From: Aureitalea marina
GTDB lineage: Bacteria > Bacteroidota > Bacteroidia > Flavobacteriales > Flavobacteriaceae
Length of the DNA stretch: 64,000 nt
Direction of reading: 5' to 3'
Assembly (NCBI RefSeq): GCF_002943755.1
Contig: NZ_MQUB01000001.1
Location: 2,282,501 to 2,346,500 of the forward strand
Every line of letters starts with the position of its first letter. Positions within the stretch are counted from its first letter, which is position 1. This document shows, one piece after another, positions 53,067-62,244 of the stretch. A program made the translations under genes and the position numbers. Below the pieces are notes generated by a model. That model worked only from the letters and a program-made list of their open reading frames with translations, made no database searches and was not told the origin of the DNA.

Positions 53067-53603
53067 ATGGAGTTACTTACCCTGGCCAAGGCAGAATTAA
53101 AGAGAAGTGAAAACGACCCATCCCATCCCTTTCGCTATTTCTTTCTTGGGACCCATGCCCGGTTTCCACAGGTTAGGACAGTTGTTAAGCGAGGCCTGGA
53201 CGACAGGCTCGGCCTGACCTTCTTTACCGATTCCAGGACGAGAAAAGTAGGGGAGATTCGCCAAAACGACTTGGTTTCGGCCCTTTTTTATCATCCTCAG
53301 ATCCAATTGCAGATCCGGTTGAATGGCAAGGCCTCCATACTGAGCGAAGACAGTATGGAATACGCCAAGTATTTCAACCAGATCCAAAGTGGCCCTCACA
53401 GAAAGGATTATACAACAAAGGAAACTCCTGGGACCCCCAGCATGGACGAATCTGAGATCATATACGGCGAAACCATTCACCTAACGGTTATCAAGATCAG
53501 TCCGCATGATCTGGATGTAGTGCAGCTGGGCAAGACCCGGCACCATCGTTCTCATTACGAACGCGATGGGAATCTTTGGATAGAGACCAAACTGGTACCC
53601 TGA
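53067..53603 (+). CDS. Pyridoxamine 5'-phosphate oxidase-like flavoprotein
   Basis: A 178-residue member of the PNPOx-like split-barrel family. PFRYFFLGTHARFPQVRTVVKRG, LTFFTDSRTRKVGEI and VSALFYHPQIQLQIRLNGKA are FMN-binding strand segments. True PdxH has about 215 residues and a Pdx-specific C-terminus not seen here, so this is more likely a flavin or heme reductase-like relative. Within a run of small co-directional genes. Confidence 0.82.
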   Translation: MELLTLAKAELKRSENDPSHPFRYFFLGTHARFPQVRTVVKRGLDDRLGLTFFTDSRTRKVGEIRQNDLVSALFYHPQIQLQIRLNGKASILSEDSMEYAKYFNQIQSGPHRKDYTTKETPGTPSMDESEIIYGETIHLTVIKISPHDLDVVQLGKTRHHRSHYERDGNLWIETKLVP

Positions 53604-53604
53604 C

Positions 53605-54123
53605 ATGGAACTACTGTTTATCGAAAGGATAAGCACGGAACAACTGGAAGATCTTCACCGGATATCCGTCCATACTTTTAGGTCCAATTATGGGCATCTT
53701 AATACTCCGGAAAATCTACAACAACACATAAACCAACACCTCAGCAAAGAGCGGCTTAAAACAGAATTGGAGCATCCCGAAATGCGCTTCTTCTTTGCCT
53801 GGGTCGATGGAAAAGTTGTAGGTTATTCCAAGCTTAATACCGGACAGGGGCAAACGGAAGACTATGGTGAGGATCAACTGGAGATAGAACGGATCTATGT
53901 CCTTGAAGAATACCAAGGAAACGGATATGGTGGAGCCCTGATCCAACATGCCGAACAGCAAGCAAAAACCCTTGGAAAGTCGAATATCTGGCTGGGAGTT
54001 TGGGAGAAAAATCCACGGGCTATTGCCTTTTATGAGCATATTGGATTTAGAAAGATCGGAACGCATACTTTCCAGGTAGGTCAGGACCCTCAAACGGATT
54101 GGGTCATGCGCTTATCACTCTAG
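53605..54123 (+). CDS. GNAT family acetyltransferase
   Basis: A 172-residue acetyltransferase. Motif A is LEIERIYVLEEYQGNGYGGALIQHAEQQA (acetyl-CoA loop EYQGNGYG, about residues 103-110) followed by IWLGVWEKNPRAIAFYEHIGFRKIG, as in the RimI/YhbS-like group. Substrate unknown. One base separates it from the PNPOx-like gene, and 34 from the dps start. Confidence 0.85.
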   Translation: MELLFIERISTEQLEDLHRISVHTFRSNYGHLNTPENLQQHINQHLSKERLKTELEHPEMRFFFAWVDGKVVGYSKLNTGQGQTEDYGEDQLEIERIYVLEEYQGNGYGGALIQHAEQQAKTLGKSNIWLGVWEKNPRAIAFYEHIGFRKIGTHTFQVGQDPQTDWVMRLSL

Positions 54124-54157
54124 AAATTTGTACATTCAATACATCAAAAACATCCTT

Positions 54158-54631
54158 ATGTCAAATCTGAATCAAATTGGGCTAGATAGCCAGAAAAGCG
54201 CTGAATTAGCACAAAAACTGAACGATCTCTTGGCCAATTATTCCGTGTTTTATCAGAACGTACGTGGTTATCACTGGAATGTTAAAGGGGATAAGTTCTT
54301 TGAATTGCACATTAAATTCGAGGAATTATACAACGACCTTTTTGTGAAAATAGATGAAGTTGCAGAACGAATCCTAACCTTGGGATATGCGCCGCAGCAT
54401 TGCTTTTCTAACTATCTGACCAATTCACAAATCCAAGAGAGTAAGGAAGTCAGTGATGGCATGAAATGCGTAGGGAACATTTTGGCCTCATTTAAACAAT
54501 TACTCACCAAACAACGAGATATACTTCAACTCTCCGGAGACATTAATGACGAGGGTACCAATGCCCAGATGAGCGATTACATCCGCGAGCAGGAAAAGCT
54601 GGTTTGGATGTATTCGGCCTACTTGGCATGA
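54158..54631 (+). CDS. dps: Dps/ferritin-like DNA-binding stress protein
   Basis: A 157-residue protein of the Dps family that forms 12-subunit shells, binds DNA and oxidises and stores Fe2+ with peroxide. The ferroxidase signature is present: VRGYHWNVKGDKFFELHIKFEELYNDLFVKIDEVAERI (His, His, Asp and Glu at about residues 41-65, interrupted here only for length). The start at 54158 (MSNLNQIGLDSQ) is preferred over an upstream ATG at 54128. In a cluster of stress-type genes with AlkD. Confidence 0.92.
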   Translation: MSNLNQIGLDSQKSAELAQKLNDLLANYSVFYQNVRGYHWNVKGDKFFELHIKFEELYNDLFVKIDEVAERILTLGYAPQHCFSNYLTNSQIQESKEVSDGMKCVGNILASFKQLLTKQRDILQLSGDINDEGTNAQMSDYIREQEKLVWMYSAYLA

Positions 54632-54649
54632 TCGGTATTAAATGTGTAT

Positions 54650-55330
54650 ATGACCAGAGCGTACGTTGAACCGGTTCGGGAAGTCTTAAATGCTCAATCC
54701 AATCCGGATAGAGCAAAAGGACAAACCGCTTATATGCGGAATCAGTTTGAATTTTTTGGTCTTACCGCTGGGGAAAGGAGAAAGGCACTAGCTCCTTTCC
54801 TTAATAAAAATACGCTCCCTGAAAAATCTGATCTCCATCAATTGGTCCATCGACTTTGGAAAGAACCTCAACGGGAGTTCCAGTATTTCGGACAAGAGTT
54901 GGTCGCAAAATTCAAACGTCATCTAGATCTATCAGATATCCCCCTGCTGGAGTTTATGATCACCCATAAATCCTGGTGGGATACGGTAGATTTTATTGCC
55001 ACTCATTTGGTCGGCATTGTGTTGGCTAATTACCCAAAAGCCAGGGGAAAACTATGTGATAATTGGTTTGAGTCCGGGAATATTTGGCTTCAGCGTACGG
55101 GCCTGCTGTTCCAGCTCAAATACAAGGATCTACTGGACACAGAGCTACTCTCCAGGCAGATCGATCGGCTTAAGGATAGCAAAGAGTTCTTTATACGAAA
55201 GGCTATTGGCTGGATATTAAGGGAGTATAGCAAGACCAATCCAAATTGGGTAAGACAATTTGTGAGCGATAGGCCGGAATTGAGTAATTTGAGTAGACGG
55301 GAAGCCTTGAGACTGAACAATAAAAACTGA
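54650..55330 (+). CDS. DNA alkylation repair protein (AlkD-like HEAT-repeat glycosylase)
   Basis: A 226-residue all-helical protein of the AlkD family, which removes 3- and 7-alkyl purines from DNA. MRNQFEFFGLTAGERRKALAP and MITHKSWWDTVDFIATHLVGI hold the Trp, Asp and Arg-bearing helices of the AlkD catalytic cleft; HEAT-like pairs continue to the C-terminus. Start at ATG 54650 (GTG at 54644 is another option). It follows dps by 18 bases, consistent with a stress-protection gene group. Confidence 0.88.
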   Translation: MTRAYVEPVREVLNAQSNPDRAKGQTAYMRNQFEFFGLTAGERRKALAPFLNKNTLPEKSDLHQLVHRLWKEPQREFQYFGQELVAKFKRHLDLSDIPLLEFMITHKSWWDTVDFIATHLVGIVLANYPKARGKLCDNWFESGNIWLQRTGLLFQLKYKDLLDTELLSRQIDRLKDSKEFFIRKAIGWILREYSKTNPNWVRQFVSDRPELSNLSRREALRLNNKN

Positions 55331-55336
55331 AATTTC

Positions 55337-55840
55337 ATGCCCGATATAATCGTGGAGACCGACCGCCTCATCCTAAGGGAATTTCGTCCACAAGACGCTG
55401 AGAAGATGTATCTGCTCAACCTGGATCCGGAAGTGATCCGATATACAGGCGATCCTCCCTTCCAATCCGTGCAGGATGCCTCCAATTTTCTCACAGGTTA
55501 CGACGATTACAAGAGCAATGGCTATGGTCGCTGGGCTGTTTTGCGGAAAGTAGATGGAGAGTTTATTGGCTGGTGTGGACTCAAAAAACACCAGGATGGC
55601 ATGGTCGATATCGGATTTCGATTTTATCGAAAGGATTGGGGAAAAGGGTATGCCACCGAAAGTGCCCAGGCAACGCTCAATTTTGGTTTGGAAGAACTTG
55701 CTCTGGAAGAGATCGTAGGCCGTGCAGCCCGCGAGAACCTGGCTTCTATCCGAGTACTTGAAAAACTGGGGATGGCTTATTGGAAAGATGCCCCTTGTGA
55801 CGGTATTGCTGACGCCGTCTATTATCGAATACGCAGGTGA
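55337..55840 (+). CDS. GNAT family acetyltransferase (RimJ/RimL type)
   Basis: A 167-residue acetyltransferase beginning MPDIIVETDRLILREFRPQD. The acetyl-CoA-binding loop is in DIGFRFYRKDWGKGYATESAQA (WGKGYATE, about residues 98-105), and ENLASIRVLEKLGMAY completes the family. It may acetylate an N-terminal amino group of a protein; target unknown. Six bases after the AlkD-like gene. Confidence 0.87.
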   Translation: MPDIIVETDRLILREFRPQDAEKMYLLNLDPEVIRYTGDPPFQSVQDASNFLTGYDDYKSNGYGRWAVLRKVDGEFIGWCGLKKHQDGMVDIGFRFYRKDWGKGYATESAQATLNFGLEELALEEIVGRAARENLASIRVLEKLGMAYWKDAPCDGIADAVYYRIRR

Positions 55841-55896
55841 ACATTCCTGCCATTTTCTGATTAACTTTATGAAGTACTTCACTAACAACCCTTTCC

Positions 55897-56289
55897 ATGG
55901 AAAACAAACAATTGGTCCGCCTGGCAATCATACTTAAACATAGTTCCCGCATCGTTTTACTGATTTTAAGTGTCGGGGTCTTGATCTTTGCTTTGCTATC
56001 CGGGTCCGAATCCATGGGTGGAGGGATCAAAGGCCTGCTGAAGAACATACCCAACACCCTTCCTTGGACTGTCTTGATCCTAGCTGTATTGTCCAGTTAT
56101 AAATGGGCAAAAGCAGGGAGTTTAATATCTTTATTGGTGAGTTTAGGATTGATGTACTTTTTGAATTTTTCCAGGGGCAATTTCTTCCTATCAACCTTTG
56201 TCCTTTGTTTGCTCCTAGTGTTCCTGAGCTTTACTTTGGTTTTAACAACATGGTCCTCCGCTCAAAAACCTGAACCGGAAGAAAAATAA
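55897..56289 (+). CDS. Small membrane protein of unknown function
   Basis: A 130-residue protein with four hydrophobic segments: about residues 18-36, 52-65, 71-87 and 95-118. No soluble domain or motif I recognise. It lies between the GNAT gene and acs, with a 116-base gap to acs that holds the acs promoter region. Confidence 0.7.
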   Translation: MENKQLVRLAIILKHSSRIVLLILSVGVLIFALLSGSESMGGGIKGLLKNIPNTLPWTVLILAVLSSYKWAKAGSLISLLVSLGLMYFLNFSRGNFFLSTFVLCLLLVFLSFTLVLTTWSSAQKPEPEEK

Positions 56290-56405
56290 GCTCCAGCACA
56301 ACATTAATTGACAACCATTATGGCCAGGAAAGGTAAATTTTGGAGCTTGAACTTTATGAAAATAACCTGACACAACTGGATAGTTGCCAATAATAAACGA
56401 AAAGC

Positions 56406-58313
56406 ATGAGTAAGTATCATATCAAGACTCTGGAAGAATACTTTCAAGTTTACAGACAGTCTGTCCGCGATCCCGAGCTGTTCTGGGAAGAGGTGGCAGA
56501 AGAACATTTCATCTGGAGAAAACGTTGGGACAAGGTCCTGGATTGGGATTTTGACAAACCTGCAGTAGAATGGTTCCCAGGCGCAAGGCTAAACATAACA
56601 GAAAATTGCCTGGACCGGCACCTGACGATTCGCCGTAACCAAACTGCTATCATCTTTGAACCCAACGACCCTTCAGAGCAGGCTCAGCACATCAGTTACG
56701 TGGAATTGTACCGCAAGGTTTGCCAGATGGCGAATGTGCTGACCGAAATGGGCATTAGCAAGGGAGATCGGGTATGTGTATACCTACCCATGATACCGGA
56801 ACTGGCTATCACCCTTTTGGCCTGTGCAAGGATAGGAGCGATACACTCGGTAGTCTTTGCTGGCTTCTCCGCGGCAGCATTGGCTGCCCGGATCAATGAT
56901 GCAGAATGCAAACTGGTAGTAACCAGTGATGGTTCCTTCCGGGGAGGGAAGACAATCGACCTAAAAGGCATTGTGGACGAAGCCATGAAGGACTGCCCTA
57001 CTGTGGACCATGTACTGGTTGCCCAGCGAACTCACACAAAAGTAAATATGCAGGACGGCCGAGACCATTGGCTACAACCGCTGTTGGACAACGCCTATAA
57101 GGACTGTGCTGCAGAGCAAATGGACGCTGAAGACCCGCTTTTCATTCTGTATACCTCTGGTTCTACGGGTAAGCCCAAAGGTATGGTACATACCACGGCT
57201 GGCTATATGGTCTATGCCGCTTACACCTTTAAGAATGTCTTCCAATACCGGGAAGGCGATATCTACTGGTGTACAGCCGACATTGGGTGGATAACCGGAC
57301 ATTCCTATATCGTCTATGGCCCGCTACTAAATGGGGCAACCACGGTGATGTACGAAGGAGTGCCTACCTATCCGGATTGGGGTCGGTTCTGGCATGTGGT
57401 AGAGAAACATAAGGTAAACCAGTTCTATACGGCGCCAACCGCCATACGCGCTTTGGCCAAAGAGAATCTAGACTATGTGAATCGTTACGATCTTTCTTCT
57501 CTAAAGATCCTCGGTACCGTTGGGGAACCTATAAATGAAGAGGCCTGGCATTGGTATGATGAGAACATCGGGAAGAAAAAATGCCCCATTGTAGATACCT
57601 GGTGGCAAACCGAAACAGGTGGGATACTGATCTCCCCTATTCCTTTCACTACTCCTACCATTCCTACTTTCGCCACCCTACCCCTCCCTGGGATACAACC
57701 TTTACTGATGGATGAACAGGGAAAAGAAGTGATCGGTAATCCGGCAGATGGCCGGCTTTGCATCAAATTTCCATGGCCTTCAATGGCAAGAACCATTTGG
57801 GGAGATCACAAGCGCTACAGGGAGACCTATTTTTCGACTTTCCCCGGAAACTATTTTACCGGAGACGGAGCCTTAAGGGACGAAGTCGGGTTTTACCGTA
57901 TAACCGGAAGAGTTGATGATGTGATCATCGTTTCCGGTCATAACCTGGGAACAGGACCAATAGAAGATGCCATTAACGAACATCCGGCCGTAGCAGAAAG
58001 TGCAGTAGTCGGTTTTCCACATGACATCAAAGGCAATGCCTTATACGGCTATATCATCCTGAAGGAAACCGGAGAGGACCGCAATCAGGACAATGTTCGC
58101 AAAGAGATCAACGATCTGATCGCTGCCCGAATAGGACCTATTGCTAAACTGGAGAAGATCCAGTTCACCAGAGGACTGCCAAAGACACGCTCTGGTAAGA
58201 TCATGCGGCGGATTCTTCGGAAGATCGCACATGGTCAATCAGATCAATTAGGGGATACTAGTACATTGCTAAATCCGGAGGTGGTCCAGGAGATCATCGA
58301 TCACGCCATCTGA
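56406..58313 (+). CDS. acs: Acetyl-CoA synthetase
   Basis: Activates acetate with ATP and CoA through an acetyl-adenylate. ADP/AMP signature YTSGSTGKPKGMVHTTAGYM (about residues 255-274), WWQTETGG, the hinge FTGDGALRDEVGFYRITGRVDDVI and C-terminal RSGKIMRRILRKIA, where the catalytic Lys (in GKIM) is the site of inhibitory acetylation. Length of 635 is normal. Convergent with the SLC13 transporter gene (5-base gap). The HDAC-like enzyme at 46.9 kb could be its deacetylase, but this is only inference. Confidence 0.95.
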   Translation: MSKYHIKTLEEYFQVYRQSVRDPELFWEEVAEEHFIWRKRWDKVLDWDFDKPAVEWFPGARLNITENCLDRHLTIRRNQTAIIFEPNDPSEQAQHISYVELYRKVCQMANVLTEMGISKGDRVCVYLPMIPELAITLLACARIGAIHSVVFAGFSAAALAARINDAECKLVVTSDGSFRGGKTIDLKGIVDEAMKDCPTVDHVLVAQRTHTKVNMQDGRDHWLQPLLDNAYKDCAAEQMDAEDPLFILYTSGSTGKPKGMVHTTAGYMVYAAYTFKNVFQYREGDIYWCTADIGWITGHSYIVYGPLLNGATTVMYEGVPTYPDWGRFWHVVEKHKVNQFYTAPTAIRALAKENLDYVNRYDLSSLKILGTVGEPINEEAWHWYDENIGKKKCPIVDTWWQTETGGILISPIPFTTPTIPTFATLPLPGIQPLLMDEQGKEVIGNPADGRLCIKFPWPSMARTIWGDHKRYRETYFSTFPGNYFTGDGALRDEVGFYRITGRVDDVIIVSGHNLGTGPIEDAINEHPAVAESAVVGFPHDIKGNALYGYIILKETGEDRNQDNVRKEINDLIAARIGPIAKLEKIQFTRGLPKTRSGKIMRRILRKIAHGQSDQLGDTSTLLNPEVVQEIIDHAI

Positions 58314-58318
58314 TCAGT

Positions 58319-59761
58319 TCAGAATAAGATTGGAACTACATAGTACGCCACCAATATCAACAGTCCAACGGCCAATACATTGAGTACGACACCTATCCTT
58401 GCCATTTGATGTACCCGTATATGTCCGCTTGCAAAGACGATGGCGTTGGGCGGGGTGGCCATGGGAAGCATAAAGGCACAGCTACTGGCCAAAGTCACCG
58501 GAATAACCATCTGGAGAATGGGCGTATCCATTCCAATAGCTATTCCAACAACCAGTGGAACCAAAATAGTCACCAAGGCGACATTGCTCATCAATTCTGT
58601 CATAAACAACATAATGGCGATCAGGACTGAGGTGACCAAGATCACACTCCAATTCTCTTTCGAAGCAATGAACTCGCCAATCATATCGATAAATCCTCCC
58701 TGGGTTAGCCCACTGGCCAGTGCCAGCCCTCCTCCAAAGAGGATTAGTATTCCCCATGGTAAGCGCGACGTATCCGGCCATTCTAGCGGAAAGGAACCCT
58801 TCCTAAGATTGATAGGAACCACAAACATGGCAACAGCTGCTATCATGGAAATAGTGGTATCTGTTAACCCCAAGCCTGGAATCCAATTATTGATGGCAGA
58901 ACGGAGCATCCAGGCAACAGCCGTTAGTAAGAATATGGCCAAGACGACCTTCTCTCCCCGGCTCATGGGCCCAAGTTTATCCAGTTCACTTTGAATCACA
59001 GTACTCGAAGAGCCGATCACACCCAAGTGGTTTGGGTAAAAGACCTTGACGATAAAAAAATAGGCTACCGCCAACATGATCAGTGAGAATGGCACACCCA
59101 ACTTCATCCATTGAAAAAAGCCGATATCAATTTGGTAGGTTTCGTTCAGGAAGGCGAGCATTACCGAGTTTGGAGGTGTCCCAATCAAGGTAGACATCCC
59201 ACCAATATTTGCCGAGAAGGCAATCCCTAACATGATAGCTAGAGCAAAATTCTGATCGTTCTTCGTAAAACCGTCAGCATCATCCATCAATAAGGTGATC
59301 ACAGATACAGCAATGGGTAGCATGACCACGGTGGAGGCAGTATTGGAAATCCACATACTCATCAGGGCAGTTGCGATCATAAATCCGAGTACGATCCCGT
59401 TGGCCTTGGTGCCCGTTATTTTCAAAATGGAAAGTGCAATCCTCCTGTGCAATTGTACCTTTTCCAGGGCTAAGGCGATCACAAAGCCACCAAAGAACAG
59501 AAAGACGATGGGGTTTGCGTAATTGGCGGATACGGATTTGATATCCATAATCCCTAGTAAGGGAAATAGGGCTAACGGTAATAGGGCTGTGACCGAGATG
59601 CTCACCGCTTCAGAGATCCACCAGATGATCATCCAGACAGCAACGGCAATTACCGGATCCATGGCAGCGGTGACCAGGTCCCCCGGAAAGGCCAACACGG
59701 CTAAAAATGCCAGTGGTCCACTTAAAAATGCTGCAAATTTGTATGCCGGAAAGGGCTTCAT
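58319..59761 (-). CDS. SLC13/DASS family sodium:anion (dicarboxylate) symporter
   Basis: A 480-residue inner-membrane transporter with about 11 helices. The family SNT motifs are visible: WISNTASTVVMLPIAVSV (about 135-152) and TELMSNVALVTILVPL (about 386-401), and GTPPNSVMLAF precedes the second half. Members import succinate, fumarate, malate, citrate or sulfate with Na+. The acs gene next to it fits organic acid use, but the anion cannot be read directly. Starts 47 bases after the CarboxypepD_reg-like gene. Confidence 0.92.
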   Translation of the reverse strand: MKPFPAYKFAAFLSGPLAFLAVLAFPGDLVTAAMDPVIAVAVWMIIWWISEAVSISVTALLPLALFPLLGIMDIKSVSANYANPIVFLFFGGFVIALALEKVQLHRRIALSILKITGTKANGIVLGFMIATALMSMWISNTASTVVMLPIAVSVITLLMDDADGFTKNDQNFALAIMLGIAFSANIGGMSTLIGTPPNSVMLAFLNETYQIDIGFFQWMKLGVPFSLIMLAVAYFFIVKVFYPNHLGVIGSSSTVIQSELDKLGPMSRGEKVVLAIFLLTAVAWMLRSAINNWIPGLGLTDTTISMIAAVAMFVVPINLRKGSFPLEWPDTSRLPWGILILFGGGLALASGLTQGGFIDMIGEFIASKENWSVILVTSVLIAIMLFMTELMSNVALVTILVPLVVGIAIGMDTPILQMVIPVTLASSCAFMLPMATPPNAIVFASGHIRVHQMARIGVVLNVLAVGLLILVAYYVVPILF

Positions 59762-59808
59762 CGGCCCGAATATAGCGAAATTTCAAATCCCTAGGGGCCC
59801 TATGAGGA

Positions 59809-61296
59809 TTACTCGCCTACCCTAAATGCCTGAATGGCTTCATTGGGTTCCATAATGGCATAACCCTCCCAAAAGGTCGGGTCGTATTGTGAAAGATAGG
59901 TAGCCTTTACCTTCGGATTCTCTTTAGCAGATTGAAAGTCCGACTTGGAGATCCCTTCGGTCTCAAATACGACCATCTCGTACTTGCTGAGGGAAGTTAC
60001 CCCCATATCGAAATGAAGCGATAGTTCATTCTGTTTTCTTCTACCCTTCACATTCTTGTTCTTCTCAATTACTTTCAGTGGCCGGTCCACGCCAACTACC
60101 TCACCATCCTCCAATTCAAGATATCGCGGGCTGTATGCTCCTGTTTCGTCTTTGCCAAACAACATCTTCCCTCTGTACACATTGTGACGATATCGAATCC
60201 CTAACAATCCAAATTTGGATAGGGGCCGGACATTTTCGAATTCCAATCGGACGACGGCAAAATCGTCCACATTCACATACATGGTCCCTTTGAAATCCTT
60301 CTTCCCTTTCGGGTTGAACTTCAGTACGTAAGCCGGGCCATTATCGATCATGGTGTAGCCGTCCAATTCGTATTTGTAGCGGTTGGATTTGGACAGGATA
60401 TCCAGTTCCGAATCCTCTTGAAAGAAGAGCTGCTCATAGAGCTCGTCTATCCCCCATTTGATCTGTTTCTGAAAACTGCTGTAGTCAGTCTCGTCTTCCA
60501 CCTCTACCTGAATGGTGGCATCGTCATTACCCGCTGCACGGGCAGAATCCAATTGGATCTTGGTCCCAAAAATGCCAGATTTGACCTTGAGATAAGAATC
60601 CGATTTGACGTTCTCCTTGAAGATGGTCTCCAGCTTTTCGGATATACCGTCCATAGAAACATCCTTATCCTTATCGTAGAGTTCAGCTGCTCGCTCAACG
60701 AATAGCTTCTGTGATCTGTAGTCTCCATAAAAATCGCCTACCGCTTCCTTGTAGTAGGACGACTCACGCGGGATCAATTTGATTATACTATCCATCAATT
60801 CCTCGTTCAGCTCCTCTATACTGGATTCCTTAAACTCGATATCCATCTTATCCATAAGACTAAAATCCGACTGGCGAAAAAAGATCTTCTTACGGCTCAT
60901 ATCGGCCGCATAATTTTTGTCAAGATTCGCTTTAACCTGTTCCAGGATCTCGTCTACGGATAACACATTAGCACTGAGGAAAACTCCTTTGAGCTCGTAG
61001 GTTTGCTCCGGAAGCCGAATGACCGCCTCCTGCGCATCGCCTAACCAGATACCTCGTTTACCATATCCCATGGAGGAGATATAGACCGAATCTGATATTT
61101 GTTCCCGTTGATCTGCGGTGATGGAAAAAACACCTTCCTCGTTTGTGATCACCCCTGCATTCTTGCCCAGGATGACCGTGGCAAAGGGTATGGGTTCACT
61201 CGTGGCTGAATCGACCACTCGGGCGGTGTAAGACTGTGCTCTGAGGCCAAATGTTGTGGCCAGTAACAAAATGATGAATAATGGATAGGATTTCAT
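59809..61296 (-). CDS. Secreted CarboxypepD_reg-like domain protein (long form)
   Basis: A 495-residue exported protein with a signal peptide (MKSYPLFIILLLATTFGLRAQ). Residues about 22-110 form a carboxypeptidase-regulatory-like sandwich (TARVVDSATSEPIPFATVIL, GVITNEEGVFSITADQ, SSMGYGKRGIWL). The remainder is beta-rich (YKYELDGYTMIDNGPAYVLK, KGTMYVNVDDFAVVRLEFEN) and resembles the unassigned C-terminal region of flavobacterial DUF5686-type proteins, but shorter and with no outer-membrane barrel. Function unknown; probably surface or periplasmic. Confidence 0.8.
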   Translation of the reverse strand: MKSYPLFIILLLATTFGLRAQSYTARVVDSATSEPIPFATVILGKNAGVITNEEGVFSITADQREQISDSVYISSMGYGKRGIWLGDAQEAVIRLPEQTYELKGVFLSANVLSVDEILEQVKANLDKNYAADMSRKKIFFRQSDFSLMDKMDIEFKESSIEELNEELMDSIIKLIPRESSYYKEAVGDFYGDYRSQKLFVERAAELYDKDKDVSMDGISEKLETIFKENVKSDSYLKVKSGIFGTKIQLDSARAAGNDDATIQVEVEDETDYSSFQKQIKWGIDELYEQLFFQEDSELDILSKSNRYKYELDGYTMIDNGPAYVLKFNPKGKKDFKGTMYVNVDDFAVVRLEFENVRPLSKFGLLGIRYRHNVYRGKMLFGKDETGAYSPRYLELEDGEVVGVDRPLKVIEKNKNVKGRRKQNELSLHFDMGVTSLSKYEMVVFETEGISKSDFQSAKENPKVKATYLSQYDPTFWEGYAIMEPNEAIQAFRVGE

Positions 61297-61485
61297 GATT
61301 GATGAGATGGTTTTATAGCTAGACGCTTGAAGTACGTTAAAGGTTGCTCGCTAAAAGTAGACGAGTCAGCCGGCTTTCTGTTACTGATTAACAATGATTT
61401 ATGAGAATACACGTTTAGGCTCCCTCGTAATGCCTAAAATTTTATTATAATTGAATATCAGAACTACCATTTCGCGCTATTTTTT

Positions 61486-62244
61486 ATGTTCCTGAACCCA
61501 TTTTCATTTAAGGGCCGAATCCGTCGTTTGGAATACGGTCTTAGCTACTTAATCTATCTTGTTATTTTCTATGGTTCCGGGGCCGTGCTTGTTGAGAACG
61601 ACGACTTTGGCATTGTTTACCTCATCATAGTTGTTCCCCTTTTGTGGTTTTTATTTGCTCAAGGGGCCAAGCGATGTCATGACCTTGGAGAGAGCGGCTT
61701 CTTTCAGCTTATTCCGTTCTATGTTCTTTGGATGGTCTTTGCAGATGGCAAAAGCCGTCCAAACAAATGGGGACACAATCCAAAACATATTGAGGGTGGT
61801 GTACATAGCGACTTTTTACAATTACGGGTGCGCTTGCCCGAAAAAACACCACTGACACTCCTTATCGAAGGACTACCATTTGTACTGCTCAATGTTTTTC
61901 TTGGCCTGCTCATGGATCACCTTATGGGATATGAGATCATGGCGGGAGTCTATGGAATCGGGTATGCAGTAATCACCTTTTTGTCCTATTACCTCTTACT
62001 CGTCTTTTGTTTTAAGGGGCGCGAGATCCAATCCATCCGACCATTTCTATTCAGGCATCGGTTAATTTATGCCGTAGCAGTATATATTCTCATTCGAATC
62101 TATCGGGTGATCTTTCATGAAGAGATATTTGGTTATGGATCATGGATTGTGGATGTGGCCCTGGTAATTGGCATATGGATGAGTACATATATTTCGATTC
62201 TGATCTATCCATTGACGAACAAGAAAAACCAACTAAATGAGTAA
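61486..62244 (+). CDS. DUF805 family membrane protein with extra C-terminal helices
   Basis: A 252-residue membrane protein. The first about 110 residues are a DUF805 domain: MFLNPFSFKGRIRRLEYGLSYL and the signature QGAKRCHDLGESGFFQLIPF, WHGHNPK-type end (NKWGHNP). Four further hydrophobic helices follow (about 128-150, 155-175, 190-205, 220-245), which is longer than a normal DUF805. Function unknown. The last 8 bases overlap the start of the next gene. Confidence 0.82.
   Translation: MFLNPFSFKGRIRRLEYGLSYLIYLVIFYGSGAVLVENDDFGIVYLIIVVPLLWFLFAQGAKRCHDLGESGFFQLIPFYVLWMVFADGKSRPNKWGHNPKHIEGGVHSDFLQLRVRLPEKTPLTLLIEGLPFVLLNVFLGLLMDHLMGYEIMAGVYGIGYAVITFLSYYLLLVFCFKGREIQSIRPFLFRHRLIYAVAVYILIRIYRVIFHEEIFGYGSWIVDVALVIGIWMSTYISILIYPLTNKKNQLNE

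Noticed and set aside
61414-61438. TTTAGGC/GCCTAAA inverted repeat before the DUF805 gene
   Set aside because: Only 7 bp with an 11-base centre in AT-rich DNA; too weak to call and no link to a known site.
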